Assembly: GCA_902610995.1 (NCBI GenBank)
Contig: CACLXU010000003.1
Coordinates: forward strand, 1-64,000
Reading direction: 5' to 3'
Source: an uncultured SAR86 cluster bacterium
GTDB lineage: Bacteria; Pseudomonadota; Gammaproteobacteria; Magnimaribacterales; TMED112
DNA: 64,000 nucleotides
Shown here: in pieces, positions 1 to 9,179 of the stretch
How positions within the stretch are numbered: position 1 is the first letter of the stretch
Layout: each line of letters begins with the position of its first letter
The notes under the pieces: model-generated
What the model was told of the DNA's origin: nothing
Database searches by the model: none
The model's input: only the letters and a program-made list of their open reading frames with translations
Program-made: the position numbers and the translations under genes

Positions 1-128
1 GGCTCTTTAATAAAGTTAGCAGTAACAATAAAGAAAATGAGCATGATAAACACCACGTCTAGCATAGGTGTTAAATTAATTTCGCTTTCTTCTTCTCTCG
101 ATGCTGCTGATATTGCAGTTCTTCTCAT
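1..128 (-). CDS. exbD: ExbD/TolR biopolymer transporter, N-terminal part (cut by window edge)
   Basis: The reverse-strand reading begins at an ATG whose bases overlap the TAA of the upstream exbB (TAATG junction), so the two are translationally coupled. The 42 visible residues have a short charged N-terminus and then INLTPMLDVVFIMLIFF, the diagnostic ExbD/TolR transmembrane segment. Its Asp is the proton-carrying residue of the family. With ExbB and the TtpC-like protein it should energise a TonB protein in the inner membrane. The rest of the gene, and probably tonB, lie beyond base 1. Confidence 0.93.
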   Translation of the reverse strand, partial: MRRTAISAASREEESEINLTPMLDVVFIMLIFFIVTANFIKE

Positions 129-670
129 TATTTATCTCCTTTTGTATAACTGTGAGTTACATACTCACCCATTAATAATTCGTTTTCTTCAACTTTGTTT
201 TTAATCCAAATCATAACTAAGACTCCAGATAGAGAAGAAACCATTCCTGCCATTGTGGGGAGTGTTGCCTTTGAAACACCTCCAGCCATTGAACGTGCAT
301 CTCCTCCTCCTGTAAAAGCCATAACCTGAAAAACCTCAATCATTCCTGTAACTGTTCCCATTAATCCAAATAATGGACAAAGAGCAATGCAAACTTGAAT
401 TAATTGAACGTTCTTGTTAATTGAGATCTTGCCCTCTGAAATTAGCCTGCTTTTTGCTTGATACTTATGCCAAGGGGTTTTAAATGACATTTTTAAATAT
501 CTACCTCTGATAGAGTCAGCTAATTCTTCATGCACAAACAGGAAGTAATATATTCTCTCCAAAATAAGAGCCCACATAAATGTCACCAAAATGGCAATGT
601 ACCAAAGTACAGGTCCACCAGACTCCATGAAGTCCCTAAGAGCAATATATACTTCCGTTAGAAAATACAT
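128..670 (-). CDS. exbB: ExbB2-type proton channel (MotA/TolQ/ExbB family), 180 aa
   Basis: This is an inner-membrane proton-channel subunit that works with ExbD to energise TonB-dependent outer-membrane transport. Hydrophobic segments lie near residues 18-46, 88-115 and 133-155. The family signature FGLMGTVTGMIEVF is near residue 101, and GGVSKATLPTMAGM follows before the last helix. At 180 aa it is the compact ExbB2 form. It starts 2 bp after the TtpC-like gene and overlaps exbD at its stop. The order DUF3450, large ExbB-like, ExbB, ExbD matches the TonB2 clusters of Vibrio and other marine gammaproteobacteria. Confidence 0.95.
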   Translation of the reverse strand: MYFLTEVYIALRDFMESGGPVLWYIAILVTFMWALILERIYYFLFVHEELADSIRGRYLKMSFKTPWHKYQAKSRLISEGKISINKNVQLIQVCIALCPLFGLMGTVTGMIEVFQVMAFTGGGDARSMAGGVSKATLPTMAGMVSSLSGVLVMIWIKNKVEENELLMGEYVTHSYTKGDK

Positions 671-672
671 AA

Positions 673-2046
673 TTATTTTGCTTTTTCAGCAACAATACCT
701 GTAGCCTGCTCTTCAAGAACATCCACAACTGATCTTGCAGACGATTGCAAGAAGGAATGAGCTAAAGTTGTTGGTATTGCAACTACCAGACCTAACACTG
801 TTGTTACAAGAGCTTGAGAAATACCGCCAGCCATGATTTTTGGATCACCTGTACCAAACAACGTAATTTGTTGGAAGGTGATTATCATTCCCGTAACTGT
901 ACCAAGCAATCCTGCTAATGGAGCAACCACAGAAACAATTTTTACGAAGCTTATACCTCTCTCGATACTTGGCCTCTCTGCCATAATGGCTTCTGCTAAT
1001 TTAAGTTCAAGTCTGTCTATTTCGTCCTTCATGTGAGTTTGACCTACACTTAGGACTCGTCCAAGAGGATTGTCGCCAGCTTGGTCTGTACCTAGCTGAT
1101 CGTTAACTTCTCTATTCATTAAGTAAAGAATAACGTACTTATAAATGGCAAAAACTAAAGTAATGCCACCAATGGCTAAAATTATGTAACCAATTATTCC
1201 ACCTTGATCTATCCTTTCAAGCAAAGATGGGTTTTGAATTAGGTTTGCAAGTAAAGCTCCGCCTGAAGGTCCACTTGGATCTATAGAAAAACTTACATAT
1301 CCACTTGAAGCATCAGCATTAGATACTCTTCCAGCTGAGCTTGTATATCTGCTTGCTGGCTGTCTTGCAAGAAATTGATATTGTCCTTTAGTTGGAACAT
1401 ATTCAAGATACTTATTGCCACAAACAGCATTATAAACCCCAACCCTTACAACCTCACAATCAACAGAGGTGCCGTCGACATTTATCACACTCGTATTGAA
1501 CTTTACAACCTCACCTGTTGCTTTCATCTCACGCATGATTTCATACCAAACTCTCTCAATTTCGGTAATTGTTGGCAGAGAAGTTGCATCTCCCATTTTT
1601 GCAGTAAGTTCTCCCAAGAATGATTCACGATCTTTTCCAAACTCGGCAGCAGTCAATGAAGTTTCAAATGTAACTCTAGAGTCAGTGCTTATACTTTGCA
1701 TATGCCCAAACAGCTCATTAAGAGAACCAAGCTGCTTTAAATAAGCTTCTTCAGCCACTCTTAAAAGTTCTTGATTTGCTCTAAAGATTTCTTCAAGCTC
1801 ATCAGCAATTCTTTCCTGTCTGGCAAGCTCTCTTTGCTCAGCACTTAAAATTTCTTGCTGTCTATTCCTTGAGTTTTTAAATTCTTCTTCTCTTAGGTCA
1901 TTTTCAGATTGCTCTTGATCTTTGCCCTCTTTTACAAGCTCAAGCAACTTATCGAGATTAGTCGGTGCCGGTTCATCTGATTCTTGTGCAAATGAACTAA
2001 AACTGACTAACAGAAGCAGAGTTAATAAATATTTAATGTTATTCAT
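673..2046 (-). CDS. TtpC-like large MotA/TolQ/ExbB protein with periplasmic coiled-coil domain, 457 aa
   Basis: An N-terminal signal peptide (MNNIKYLLTLLLLVSFSSFA) is followed by a Glu/Gln/Arg-rich coiled coil (about residues 30-130), a soluble domain, a membrane segment near 283-305, and a C-terminal ExbB core with APLAGLLGTVTGMIITFQ near 375-392. This architecture is that of TtpC, the fourth component of Vibrio TonB2 systems, which links ExbB/ExbD to TonB2. The start codon overlaps the DUF3450 stop by one base. The TtpC name is inferred from architecture and context; MotA/TolQ/ExbB membership is certain. Confidence 0.88.
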   Translation of the reverse strand: MNNIKYLLTLLLLVSFSSFAQESDEPAPTNLDKLLELVKEGKDQEQSENDLREEEFKNSRNRQQEILSAEQRELARQERIADELEEIFRANQELLRVAEEAYLKQLGSLNELFGHMQSISTDSRVTFETSLTAAEFGKDRESFLGELTAKMGDATSLPTITEIERVWYEIMREMKATGEVVKFNTSVINVDGTSVDCEVVRVGVYNAVCGNKYLEYVPTKGQYQFLARQPASRYTSSAGRVSNADASSGYVSFSIDPSGPSGGALLANLIQNPSLLERIDQGGIIGYIILAIGGITLVFAIYKYVILYLMNREVNDQLGTDQAGDNPLGRVLSVGQTHMKDEIDRLELKLAEAIMAERPSIERGISFVKIVSVVAPLAGLLGTVTGMIITFQQITLFGTGDPKIMAGGISQALVTTVLGLVVAIPTTLAHSFLQSSARSVVDVLEEQATGIVAEKAK

Positions 2047-2795
2047 TACTCACCTCCTTTTATTTTTACTGGGACTGGTAATAAATCTAATGGAGCAGTT
2101 TTACTTGCCATTCTAATACCATCTCTGACTGGAATTCTGTATCCACTTACCTCTTCCCATGAATTGCTGTTAGCGTTCCAAATGCCTGCTTCACTTTGAT
2201 CTTTAAGTTGATATAAAAGTGCAAGTCTTCCAATTCTAAGGATATTTACAACCTTTTCTTCCCCATCAAGAACAATTGAGTCTTCATAAGTTTCAATAGT
2301 CCGACCATACTCTCTTTCAATGTTATAAGCCTCTAATACTTGTCTTACTTGCTCAGAGGCTGTGACTCTTGGGTCTGACAGTGTTGCTCTTACCTGATTG
2401 ATTCTTTTAACTCTTTCATTTAATGAAAAGGGCACATCCAGGTTTACAAATTGCTCAAGACTGTCGGCCATTCTCTGCATAAGTGGCGGAATCTGTCTTT
2501 GAATAACAATAACTTGTCTTGTCTGTTCTTCTAAAGTTACAAGTCTTTCTTCTTGAGCTTTTATTTGTCTTCTCTTTTGTGCATTATAGATTTTTAAGCC
2601 TTCAACTTGTTTAACAACAACTTTCCACTCTGCTAAGAGCGAATCTTTTTCCGTTGCTAGTGAGTCAACCTCTTGTTGAGATTCTTCAGAGAGATTGATA
2701 TTGTCCGTGTTCTCATTCAGGATCTGATCTAACTCAGAATCCTCTGCGAAAAACAGAGCAGATATTAACGCTAATAAAGCTACGTAATTCTTCAT
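2046..2795 (-). CDS. DUF3450 family exported coiled-coil protein, 249 aa
   Basis: It has a short hydrophobic N-terminus compatible with a signal peptide (about residues 1-17), a long heptad-rich coiled coil (about 45-110) and a C-terminal domain ending in a Lys/Gly tail. Proteins of this type (DUF3450) precede ttpC in TonB2 loci and are thought to act in the periplasm; their biochemical role is unknown. It is first in its operon. A TATAGT -10-like hexamer (2800-2805) lies only 4 nt from the ATG, so the mRNA may have almost no leader. Confidence 0.85.
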   Translation of the reverse strand: MKNYVALLALISALFFAEDSELDQILNENTDNINLSEESQQEVDSLATEKDSLLAEWKVVVKQVEGLKIYNAQKRRQIKAQEERLVTLEEQTRQVIVIQRQIPPLMQRMADSLEQFVNLDVPFSLNERVKRINQVRATLSDPRVTASEQVRQVLEAYNIEREYGRTIETYEDSIVLDGEEKVVNILRIGRLALLYQLKDQSEAGIWNANSNSWEEVSGYRIPVRDGIRMASKTAPLDLLPVPVKIKGGE

Positions 2796-2914
2796 TTTTA
2801 CTATACCCCTTTAAAAACTTGATCGTAAAATATAACCCATATTCATTATACAACAAAGACTAAAAAAACGTTTCAAATAGTTTTTTACTAAAAATTGGCT
2901 AAATTTTTCTCTTT

Positions 2915-3796
2915 TTACAGCTTTGGGACAAAAATTGGGGTGTTTTTCTTATATTTTTGATATTGAGAATCCTTGCCCCATTTTTTATTTGCTTTGTCTT
3001 CAAGCATTCTCACTCCACTCACAAAATAGATCAACAGAAATGCAAAAACTGGTGAAATTAAGGCTACATATTGAAAGCCTGACATGTATGGTATGCAAAT
3101 TATTGTAAGCCCTGCCCAAAGAACAATTTCTCCAAAATAGTTTGGATGTCTTGATTTGCTCCAAAGTCCCTCTGTAATAAATTTGCCTTCATTAGCAGGA
3201 TTCATTTTAAATTTTGTTTTTTGATTATCTGCGACTACTTGAAAAATAAATCCAAATAACCAGAGTGTAAGCCCAAGAGTATGAACCCATGTCCATACGC
3301 CAGATTCAAAAAACCCTCCAGTAAGAACAACCATTAGGGGCAAAGTTTGTATGACTACCCAAGTTGCCGAAAGATTCCAGGTCATAAAGAGCTGTGAAAA
3401 ACTTGGCAAAATTTTTCTGAACCTCTTATCTTCACCATCCCTTAAAACCCTAAGAAATAGGAAAATGCCAAGCCTTAACGTCCATATCATCACACATAAA
3501 TATGCAACATATGCTGAGGGTGAACTTGATTCAAGTAGCTCACTATTGCTCATCAATAAATATGTCATTGAAGATAAATACGTTATTGAGCCTGTTAGAT
3601 CATAAAATTTTTCTGTTTGGAAAATATAGGATGGAATAAACATAATCCAGTGAATAACAAAGATAATTACTACCGCATCGATTGGGCTAACAGTTGTATT
3701 GTTGTTCACTAATAAATTCGCTAAAAAAAACGAAGCTATGATTATTAAAGCTGAGATGAAATAGTGAATTAATTGTTGAGTTAGTTTGACTACCAT
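2915..3796 (-). CDS. DUF1295 family membrane protein, 293 aa
   Basis: A polytopic membrane protein with about seven hydrophobic segments. The C-terminal KSRHPNYFGEIVLW near residues 215-228 is typical of DUF1295 and of the related isoprenylcysteine carboxyl methyltransferase / steroid 5-alpha reductase fold. The substrate cannot be read from the sequence; relatives modify lipids or prenylated groups. A strong ribosome-binding site (AGGAGG) precedes the ATG, in contrast to several neighbouring genes. It is divergent from efp with 48 bp between the starts. Confidence 0.85.
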   Translation of the reverse strand: MVVKLTQQLIHYFISALIIIASFFLANLLVNNNTTVSPIDAVVIIFVIHWIMFIPSYIFQTEKFYDLTGSITYLSSMTYLLMSNSELLESSSPSAYVAYLCVMIWTLRLGIFLFLRVLRDGEDKRFRKILPSFSQLFMTWNLSATWVVIQTLPLMVVLTGGFFESGVWTWVHTLGLTLWLFGFIFQVVADNQKTKFKMNPANEGKFITEGLWSKSRHPNYFGEIVLWAGLTIICIPYMSGFQYVALISPVFAFLLIYFVSGVRMLEDKANKKWGKDSQYQKYKKNTPIFVPKL

Positions 3797-3811
3797 AACG
3801 AATTCCTCCTA

Positions 3812-3817
3812 TATAAT
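3812..3817 (+). promoter_or_regulatory. -10 element for efp operon
   Basis: A perfect TATAAT lies 27 nt upstream of the efp ATG in the 48-bp divergent gap. No good Shine-Dalgarno sequence follows it. The -35 is not convincing, so the call rests on the -10 and its position. Confidence 0.45.
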
Positions 3818-3844
3818 GATACTAAAATTTATTGATATTTATTC

Positions 3845-4411
3845 ATGAAGTATATTACAAATCAATTTAAACAGGGCTTAAAAATTCTAATTGAAGGTGA
3901 ACCCTGTTCAATTATCTCTTATGAGTTCCATAAGCCAGGCAAAGGGCAAGCAGTTATGAGAACAAAGCTGTATAACCTTAGAACTGAGAAGGTATGGGAA
4001 AGAACATTTAAAACTGGTGAGAGCGTTGAAGCTGCAGACATCTCTGAAAAAGAGTATCAATATTTGTATAACGAAGGAGATACTTTTATCTTTATGGACC
4101 AAAGCTCATTTGAGCAGATTGATGTAGGAAAAGATGTGCTTCAAGGAACTGAATGCTGGTTGCAAGGGGAAGAAGTTTGCAAGATGTTGTTTTGGAATGG
4201 AGAGGTTCTAAAAATGGAACCTCCAACATTTGTTGAAATCGAAATAAATAGCACCGAACCGGGCCTTAAAGGTGATACCGTATCGAATACACTAAAACCT
4301 GCAACACTGACTACTGGGAAAGAAATAAATGTTCCTTTATTTATTAACGAAGGTGATATTATAAAAATTGATACTAGAGATGGTTCTTACGTAGGTAGAG
4401 CTAACAAGTGA
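3845..4411 (+). CDS. efp: Elongation factor P, 188 aa
   Basis: EF-P binds ribosomes stalled on polyproline and promotes peptide bond formation. The protein is full length with three OB/KOW-like domains. The N-terminal loop reads HKPGKGQ, and Lys33 is the residue equivalent to the E. coli lysine that receives beta-lysine. The C-terminal signature TDPGLKGDT appears as STEPGLKGDTVSNTLKPATL. It begins the efp-argS-SPOR-yggS-yggT operon and overlaps argS at GTGA. No epmA or epmB modification gene is visible in this window. Confidence 0.97.
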   Translation: MKYITNQFKQGLKILIEGEPCSIISYEFHKPGKGQAVMRTKLYNLRTEKVWERTFKTGESVEAADISEKEYQYLYNEGDTFIFMDQSSFEQIDVGKDVLQGTECWLQGEEVCKMLFWNGEVLKMEPPTFVEIEINSTEPGLKGDTVSNTLKPATLTTGKEINVPLFINEGDIIKIDTRDGSYVGRANK

Positions 4412-6111
4412 AACTAATTGATTTGTTAAATAATAGTCTTTTTGATTCTATCAAAAATGCATATTCATTAGAAAAGGAGGACTTTCAAAAGCTTGATCTA
4501 GGCTTTGTTTCAAGCACATCAGAGGATCATGGGGACTACTCATCCTCAGCATCATTAAAACTAGCAAAAAAATTAGATTCATCGCCAAGAGATATCGCAA
4601 AAAAAATTTCGGATGGTTTGCTTTCTGAATTAATAGAAGAGATTAGTGTTGATGGCCCAGGTTTTATAAATATTTATTTAACAAGATCTGCGAAGGTTAA
4701 TGAATTAAAAAATGCAATTGAGCTCAAGGAACAGTGGGCTTTCAAAAAGAATAACAGGAAAAAAGCATTAGTTGAGTTTGTTTCTTCAAACCCAACAGGA
4801 CCCTTACATGTTGGGCATGGTAGAGGTGCTGTTCTTGGTATTGCTATCTCAAACTTGCTTCAAAGTCAGGGCTATCAGGTAGATAAGGAATACTATGTAA
4901 ACGATGCAGGAAGACAGATAAATATATTAGCTTTGAGCATTATCTTAGAAACAATCAATCACAGCTTTAATAGAGATGGCTTATATCAAGGGGGCTACAT
5001 AAATGATTTAGCTAAAAAATTTACAAAGAAAACAAATTTAAAAGAAGTTGCACAACCTGAAATGAGTCTATCTGATGATGCGGATCAAAAACTCGATGAG
5101 CTTATTGCCTTTTATCAATCAGAATCACCAAAAATTTGGAATGAATTAAGAACATTTGCGATTAATGAAATGATAGACATAATCAAGGCAGACTTAAAAA
5201 ATATGGGAATAATTCATGATAAGTGGTTCTACGAGAGTAGTGTAGGCGACTTTAATGATGAGAGTTCAGTATTATTTCAAGCAGTAAAAGGTATTACCAA
5301 GAAAAAACTTACATTCAAAAAAGATGGTGCATTATGGTTTAAATCCACTGACTTTGGAGATGATAAAGATAGAGTGCTTTTAAGAGAAAATGGGGAGCCA
5401 ACCTACTACCTAACCGATGTTGGTTATCATAAAGATAAAATAGATAGGAAGTACGAACACTATATAAATATCTTTGGTGCTGACCATCACGGTTATGTGA
5501 AAAGAATAACCTCAGCTTTCGATACATTGAAAAATGATTACCAATCTTTAGAGATTGTCTTATACCAGTTGGTAAATCTTTTTGAGAATGGAAAAAAGAA
5601 GCAAATGTCGACAAGAAAAGGTGACTTTTATTCCCTTGAGGAGCTAAGAGAAGAAATTGGATCTGATGTCATAAAATTTTTCTTCCTTGAAAAGAAATCT
5701 GATCACACTATTGATTTTGATGTCTTGAAGGCGAAAGAAGAGAGCAAAACTAATCCTTACTTCTATACACAATATGCTCATGTTAGGTGTTGCTCCATAC
5801 TTCAGAATAAAGCTCCAGATTTTAAGTGTATGTATGACGAAAAAGAAATTACAAAAAACTTTGATCTACTAAATAAAATTATTAACTATCCAAAGCATCT
5901 TGAGGACTTTGCTAACGAGAGGTCGCCACATTCACTGGTTCACTTTTTAAAAGAGTTGGCAGCTGATTTCCACTCATTTTATGAGACTAATCCTGTTCTA
6001 GTTGAAAACGATACAGTTGCAAATTCAAGGCTTATTATTACCAAGGCAACGCAGATAGTATTGCAAAACGGATTGGAGCTACTTAGTGTCAAGCCTCTTT
6101 CAAAAATGTAA
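4408..6111 (+). CDS. argS: Arginyl-tRNA synthetase, 567 aa
   Basis: A class I synthetase that charges tRNA-Arg. The N-terminal additional domain (about residues 1-110) is followed by the HIGH-type motif (PTGPLHVGHGRGAV, about 128-141) and the class I core. The KMSKS-equivalent QMSTRKGDF is near residue 400, and a DALR anticodon-binding domain closes the protein. Translation starts at GTG 4408, inside the efp stop (GTGA), and the stop overlaps the next ATG (TAATG). The length is normal for the family. Confidence 0.97.
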   Translation: MKLIDLLNNSLFDSIKNAYSLEKEDFQKLDLGFVSSTSEDHGDYSSSASLKLAKKLDSSPRDIAKKISDGLLSELIEEISVDGPGFINIYLTRSAKVNELKNAIELKEQWAFKKNNRKKALVEFVSSNPTGPLHVGHGRGAVLGIAISNLLQSQGYQVDKEYYVNDAGRQINILALSIILETINHSFNRDGLYQGGYINDLAKKFTKKTNLKEVAQPEMSLSDDADQKLDELIAFYQSESPKIWNELRTFAINEMIDIIKADLKNMGIIHDKWFYESSVGDFNDESSVLFQAVKGITKKKLTFKKDGALWFKSTDFGDDKDRVLLRENGEPTYYLTDVGYHKDKIDRKYEHYINIFGADHHGYVKRITSAFDTLKNDYQSLEIVLYQLVNLFENGKKKQMSTRKGDFYSLEELREEIGSDVIKFFFLEKKSDHTIDFDVLKAKEESKTNPYFYTQYAHVRCCSILQNKAPDFKCMYDEKEITKNFDLLNKIINYPKHLEDFANERSPHSLVHFLKELAADFHSFYETNPVLVENDTVANSRLIITKATQIVLQNGLELLSVKPLSKM

Positions 6112-6602
6112 TGGCGAATATTTCCTTTAAAAATAAAAAGTTTCCAATTAAAGCTGTACCTACAGTAGGAATTGCTCTATTAGTTGCATTTGCAATAGTA
6201 TTTTTGTCTGAATTCTTCCTGCGTGATAGCGTTAGACAACTCAACTTAAGTGATTTTGAGCTCAATGAAATAGACTATGAGTTTCAAAAAATCCTAGAAA
6301 GTGAAAATTATGAGATACAGGAGTTTGGCCTAGAAGCAATATCTCAAAAATGTAAATATTATGCTCAATCCGGAAGTTTTAGAACAGAGAAGGCTGCACA
6401 AAGTCAAGTTGATCAACTATTAAAAGTTGGTTATCAAGGTTCGATTGAAAATGTGAATAGCTCAAATGGTTATAACTTTATTGTAATTGTTGGGCCCTTA
6501 GAAAATAGATCGCAAACAAATAATGCAAGAGAGGTTTTTCGGAAGCAAAACATGGATTCTATTGAGATAACGGAATGCGAGAGCGATAAAAATGAATCTT
6601 GA
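6111..6602 (+). CDS. SPOR-domain membrane protein (FtsN-like), 163 aa
   Basis: A short cytoplasmic N-terminus, one transmembrane helix (about residues 18-36), a linker, and a C-terminal SPOR domain (about 85-155; YYAQSGSFRTEKAAQSQVDQL at its start) that would bind denuded peptidoglycan at the septum. Its position directly after argS matches ftsN-like genes of many gammaproteobacteria. It is much shorter than E. coli FtsN and I see no long N-terminal essential region, so I do not assign ftsN. The last bases overlap yggS. Confidence 0.88.
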   Translation: MANISFKNKKFPIKAVPTVGIALLVAFAIVFLSEFFLRDSVRQLNLSDFELNEIDYEFQKILESENYEIQEFGLEAISQKCKYYAQSGSFRTEKAAQSQVDQLLKVGYQGSIENVNSSNGYNFIVIVGPLENRSQTNNAREVFRKQNMDSIEITECESDKNES

Positions 6603-7230
6603 GAACTATAAGAAGATTTCTTCCTCCCTAGATAAAAATATAAAGTTAGTTGCTGTTTCTAAAGGGCAGCCAATTGAAAAAATTCATGAAATTTATCAAC
6701 TTGGACAGAGAGATTTTGGAGAAAATTATCTGCAGGAATTAATTACAAAAAAACAACACCTTCCAAAAGATATAGTTTGGCACTTTATGGGAAATATTCA
6801 GACTAATAAGGTTAAAGAAATATGTATCAACTCCGATTATATTCACTCAGTATCTAGGGAAAAAGTTTTACAAAAGCTAACTAATATTAATGTTAAAAAT
6901 ATGCCGAAAATCCTATTGCAACTTAAGCTTGGCGATGAAACTTCAAAGTCTGGTTTTTTGCCAGAGGAAATCTCCCGGATTTCATACGATAAACCCTTAG
7001 TTAAGCAACTGAATATTGTGGGTCTGATGGGTATCTCTCAAAATACAGCTGATCAGTCCAAAATCAGGAAGCAATTTTCTCAAATATCCAAATTGTTCAA
7101 TGAGCTATCCGAAGAGAATCAAGCATTCAAATTCTTATCGCTTGGAATGTCACAAGACTATAATATAGCATTAGATTGCGGCTCCAATATGATCAGGCTG
7201 GGGTCAATAGTTTTTGGAGAGAGAAAGTGA
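6592..7230 (+). CDS. yggS: YggS family pyridoxal-phosphate homeostasis protein, 212 aa
   Basis: A PLP-binding protein of the alanine-racemase-like TIM-barrel fold that buffers free PLP. Lys24 in VAVSKGQ is the expected Schiff-base lysine. GQRDFGENYLQEL, WHFMGNIQTNKVK and the C-terminal SLGMSQDY and IRLGSIVFGER complete the family pattern. It overlaps the SPOR gene by 11 nt and yggT by GTGA. In many relatives proC sits between yggS and yggT; here it is absent. Confidence 0.95.
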   Translation: MNLENYKKISSSLDKNIKLVAVSKGQPIEKIHEIYQLGQRDFGENYLQELITKKQHLPKDIVWHFMGNIQTNKVKEICINSDYIHSVSREKVLQKLTNINVKNMPKILLQLKLGDETSKSGFLPEEISRISYDKPLVKQLNIVGLMGISQNTADQSKIRKQFSQISKLFNELSEENQAFKFLSLGMSQDYNIALDCGSNMIRLGSIVFGERK

Positions 7231-7772
7231 TTTCACAAGCAGTAAATATAGTCATATATCTAATTCTGGTTCTGTTTTTAGTAGATCTCACAAAATCCGA
7301 TTCTTACAATAAAGTTGCGAGAGTTATAAAGATAATTCTTTACCCAATTCTTTTAATATTCAATATCTACTATAAAAAAATAAATGTTGGGCTCTTAATT
7401 GCTGCAGTAGTTATATATTACATATATGCATTTTTGATGCTGCCAGATTTGGGTTTTCTGGGGCTACTAAACCTTGCCATATTTAAAATTTCAATGAGCC
7501 TCATAGGCATATTAAAATTCGTAATAATCGCTGGCGTTATCTTGAGCTGGGTTTATATGTTTGGGATGTATATAAATAATTCATTTACAGTCCTTATACA
7601 GCAGCTTTATGAATCAACAGTTTCTGTATTTAGAAACATAATACCTCCATCAGCTGGTTTTGATCTTAGCCCGTTAATAGCTTTTTTTGTATTACAGCTT
7701 TCAGAAAGAGCACTAAATGTATTGCTTCTTGAAATTCTTCCAAGAATATCGCTTGCTTATTTTAATTTCTAG
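7227..7772 (+). CDS. yggT: YggT family membrane protein, about 181 aa
   Basis: An integral membrane protein with two YggT repeats, each having hydrophobic helices. I place the start at GTG 7227, which overlaps the yggS stop (GTGA) exactly as argS overlaps efp. An upstream ATG at 7176 would lie deep inside yggS. YggT proteins are poorly characterised and are linked to osmotic or membrane functions and cell-division-associated loci. The 3' end overlaps convergent trmB by 11 bp. Confidence 0.88.
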   Translation: MISQAVNIVIYLILVLFLVDLTKSDSYNKVARVIKIILYPILLIFNIYYKKINVGLLIAAVVIYYIYAFLMLPDLGFLGLLNLAIFKISMSLIGILKFVIIAGVILSWVYMFGMYINNSFTVLIQQLYESTVSVFRNIIPPSAGFDLSPLIAFFVLQLSERALNVLLLEILPRISLAYFNF

Positions 7773-8385
7773 ATAATTTCAAATTGTATTCTTTTATATT
7801 ATGTTTTTTTTCTAACCCCTTTTTATGGAAGGTTGAAACTGCATACCCTATTGGGTAATTAGAAATAATTTCAAAGAATTTTTGCTGAACAATGACCTCT
7901 TGAATGTGTTCTTGGTAAATGTATGAATCCGTTACTATTTGCATCAGCCCTTCAGGCTTTAAGATGTTTGTAATTAGATTAAAAAAATTTAAGTTAATAA
8001 GTCTGCGTTTAGCATGTTTTTTCTTAGGCCAGGGGTCAGGAAAATGAATCCTGATGTACTTAACTTTGCATTCTAAGGATTTAATAAAATCTTTGGCACA
8101 ACCATTATATAGAAGCAAATTATTCGGATGATTTTTTTCATAAAATTCTACCATTCGTGCAAAACCTTTTTTATATGGCTCAATACCAATGAACAAAATA
8201 TCTTTGTATTTTTCAATATCTTCAGAAAGAGATATGCCATCACCAAAACCTATATCTAGCAAAATTTCCTTTGAATTTTCCTTCAGTTTATAGTCTTGGC
8301 TCAACACGCAACTTGAATTTAAATTTAGATAATGTTTATTTGTTGCAGATAGTCTTCCTGCACGCGAACTAAAAGTTCTTATCAC
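7762..8385 (-). CDS. trmB: tRNA (guanine-N7-)-methyltransferase, 207 aa
   Basis: It makes m7G46 in the tRNA variable loop using SAM. The SAM-binding motif LDIGFGDG is near residues 43-50, and the family hallmark HFPDPWPKKKHAKRRL is near 115-130. Its ATG overlaps the thiG stop (ATGA), making it the last gene of rpoH-thiS-thiG-trmB. The N-terminus is slightly short relative to E. coli TrmB, but the core is complete. Confidence 0.96.
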   Translation of the reverse strand: MIRTFSSRAGRLSATNKHYLNLNSSCVLSQDYKLKENSKEILLDIGFGDGISLSEDIEKYKDILFIGIEPYKKGFARMVEFYEKNHPNNLLLYNGCAKDFIKSLECKVKYIRIHFPDPWPKKKHAKRRLINLNFFNLITNILKPEGLMQIVTDSYIYQEHIQEVIVQQKFFEIISNYPIGYAVSTFHKKGLEKKHNIKEYNLKLSRN

Positions 8386-9179
8386 GATAAAAATTTTGTT
8401 GGTGAACTTGGGTTTCCTGCTTCTGAGCGTTGAATTCTGCCAGCAAAATAAGCTGCACGCCCAGATTCAACAGCATGCTTAAATGCCTCTGCCATAAGAG
8501 GTGGATTGTCTGCTTTTGCAATAGCTGTATTTACTAACACTGCATCAAATCCCATTTCCATACAAAGCCCCGCTTCAGAGGGTGCCCCTAATCCAGCATC
8601 AACAATAAGTATTTGTTTAATTTTTTTTCTAAGAGCTTCGAGTTCATTTATGCTGTCAAATCCTCTTCCTGAACCAATAGAGGCACCAAGTGGCATAATG
8701 GCTACACAGCCAAAATCCTCTAATGCAAGACAATGATTAACATCTCTATCGCAATATACATATACTTCGAAACCATCTTGAACCAGTTTTTTTGCAGCAA
8801 TTAAAGTTTCTTCCATATTTGGATCAAGATTTTGCGATGAACTAATTATCTCAAGTTTTATGAGATTGGTTTGAAATAGTTCTTGTGAAATTTTTGACGA
8901 TCTTATTGCCTCATCAGCTGTTAGCACACCAGCTGTATTTGGCAGTAATTTTTTTGTTCCAATAGGTCTTAAGATGTTATTAGAGTCATTTCTGTCGTAT
9001 CTTTTTAGGGCAAGAGTTACTAATTCAGAGCCTGAGTTAATTATTGATTCTTTTGCAATGTTTTCGGAGGGATATTTTCCAGTGCCAACAATTAGCCTAG
9101 ATTTATATACGGATGTTCCTATATGGAGATCATCCTCCTCCAACTGCTGATATGATTTCAATTCTGTCATCGTTAGCAA
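8382..9179 (-). CDS. thiG: Thiazole synthase ThiG, up to 265 aa
   Basis: It forms the thiazole phosphate moiety of thiamine from DXP, dehydroglycine and ThiS thiocarboxylate. The catalytic lysine lies in TNLIKLEII (about residue 108), and the phosphate-binding region reads GAPSEAGLCMEMG. ATG starts exist at 9179 and 9170, both inside thiS. The ThiG body cannot be read from a start after the thiS stop, so the two genes overlap by about 41-50 bp in different frames, unless a TTG near 9143 is used. Confidence 0.95.
   Translation of the reverse strand: MLTMTELKSYQQLEEDDLHIGTSVYKSRLIVGTGKYPSENIAKESIINSGSELVTLALKRYDRNDSNNILRPIGTKKLLPNTAGVLTADEAIRSSKISQELFQTNLIKLEIISSSQNLDPNMEETLIAAKKLVQDGFEVYVYCDRDVNHCLALEDFGCVAIMPLGASIGSGRGFDSINELEALRKKIKQILIVDAGLGAPSEAGLCMEMGFDAVLVNTAIAKADNPPLMAEAFKHAVESGRAAYFAGRIQRSEAGNPSSPTKFLS

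Noticed and set aside
2862-2887. Rho-independent terminator (AAAAAAC / GTTTTTT stem)
   Set aside because: The stem is almost all A-T with a 10-nt loop; too weak to call.
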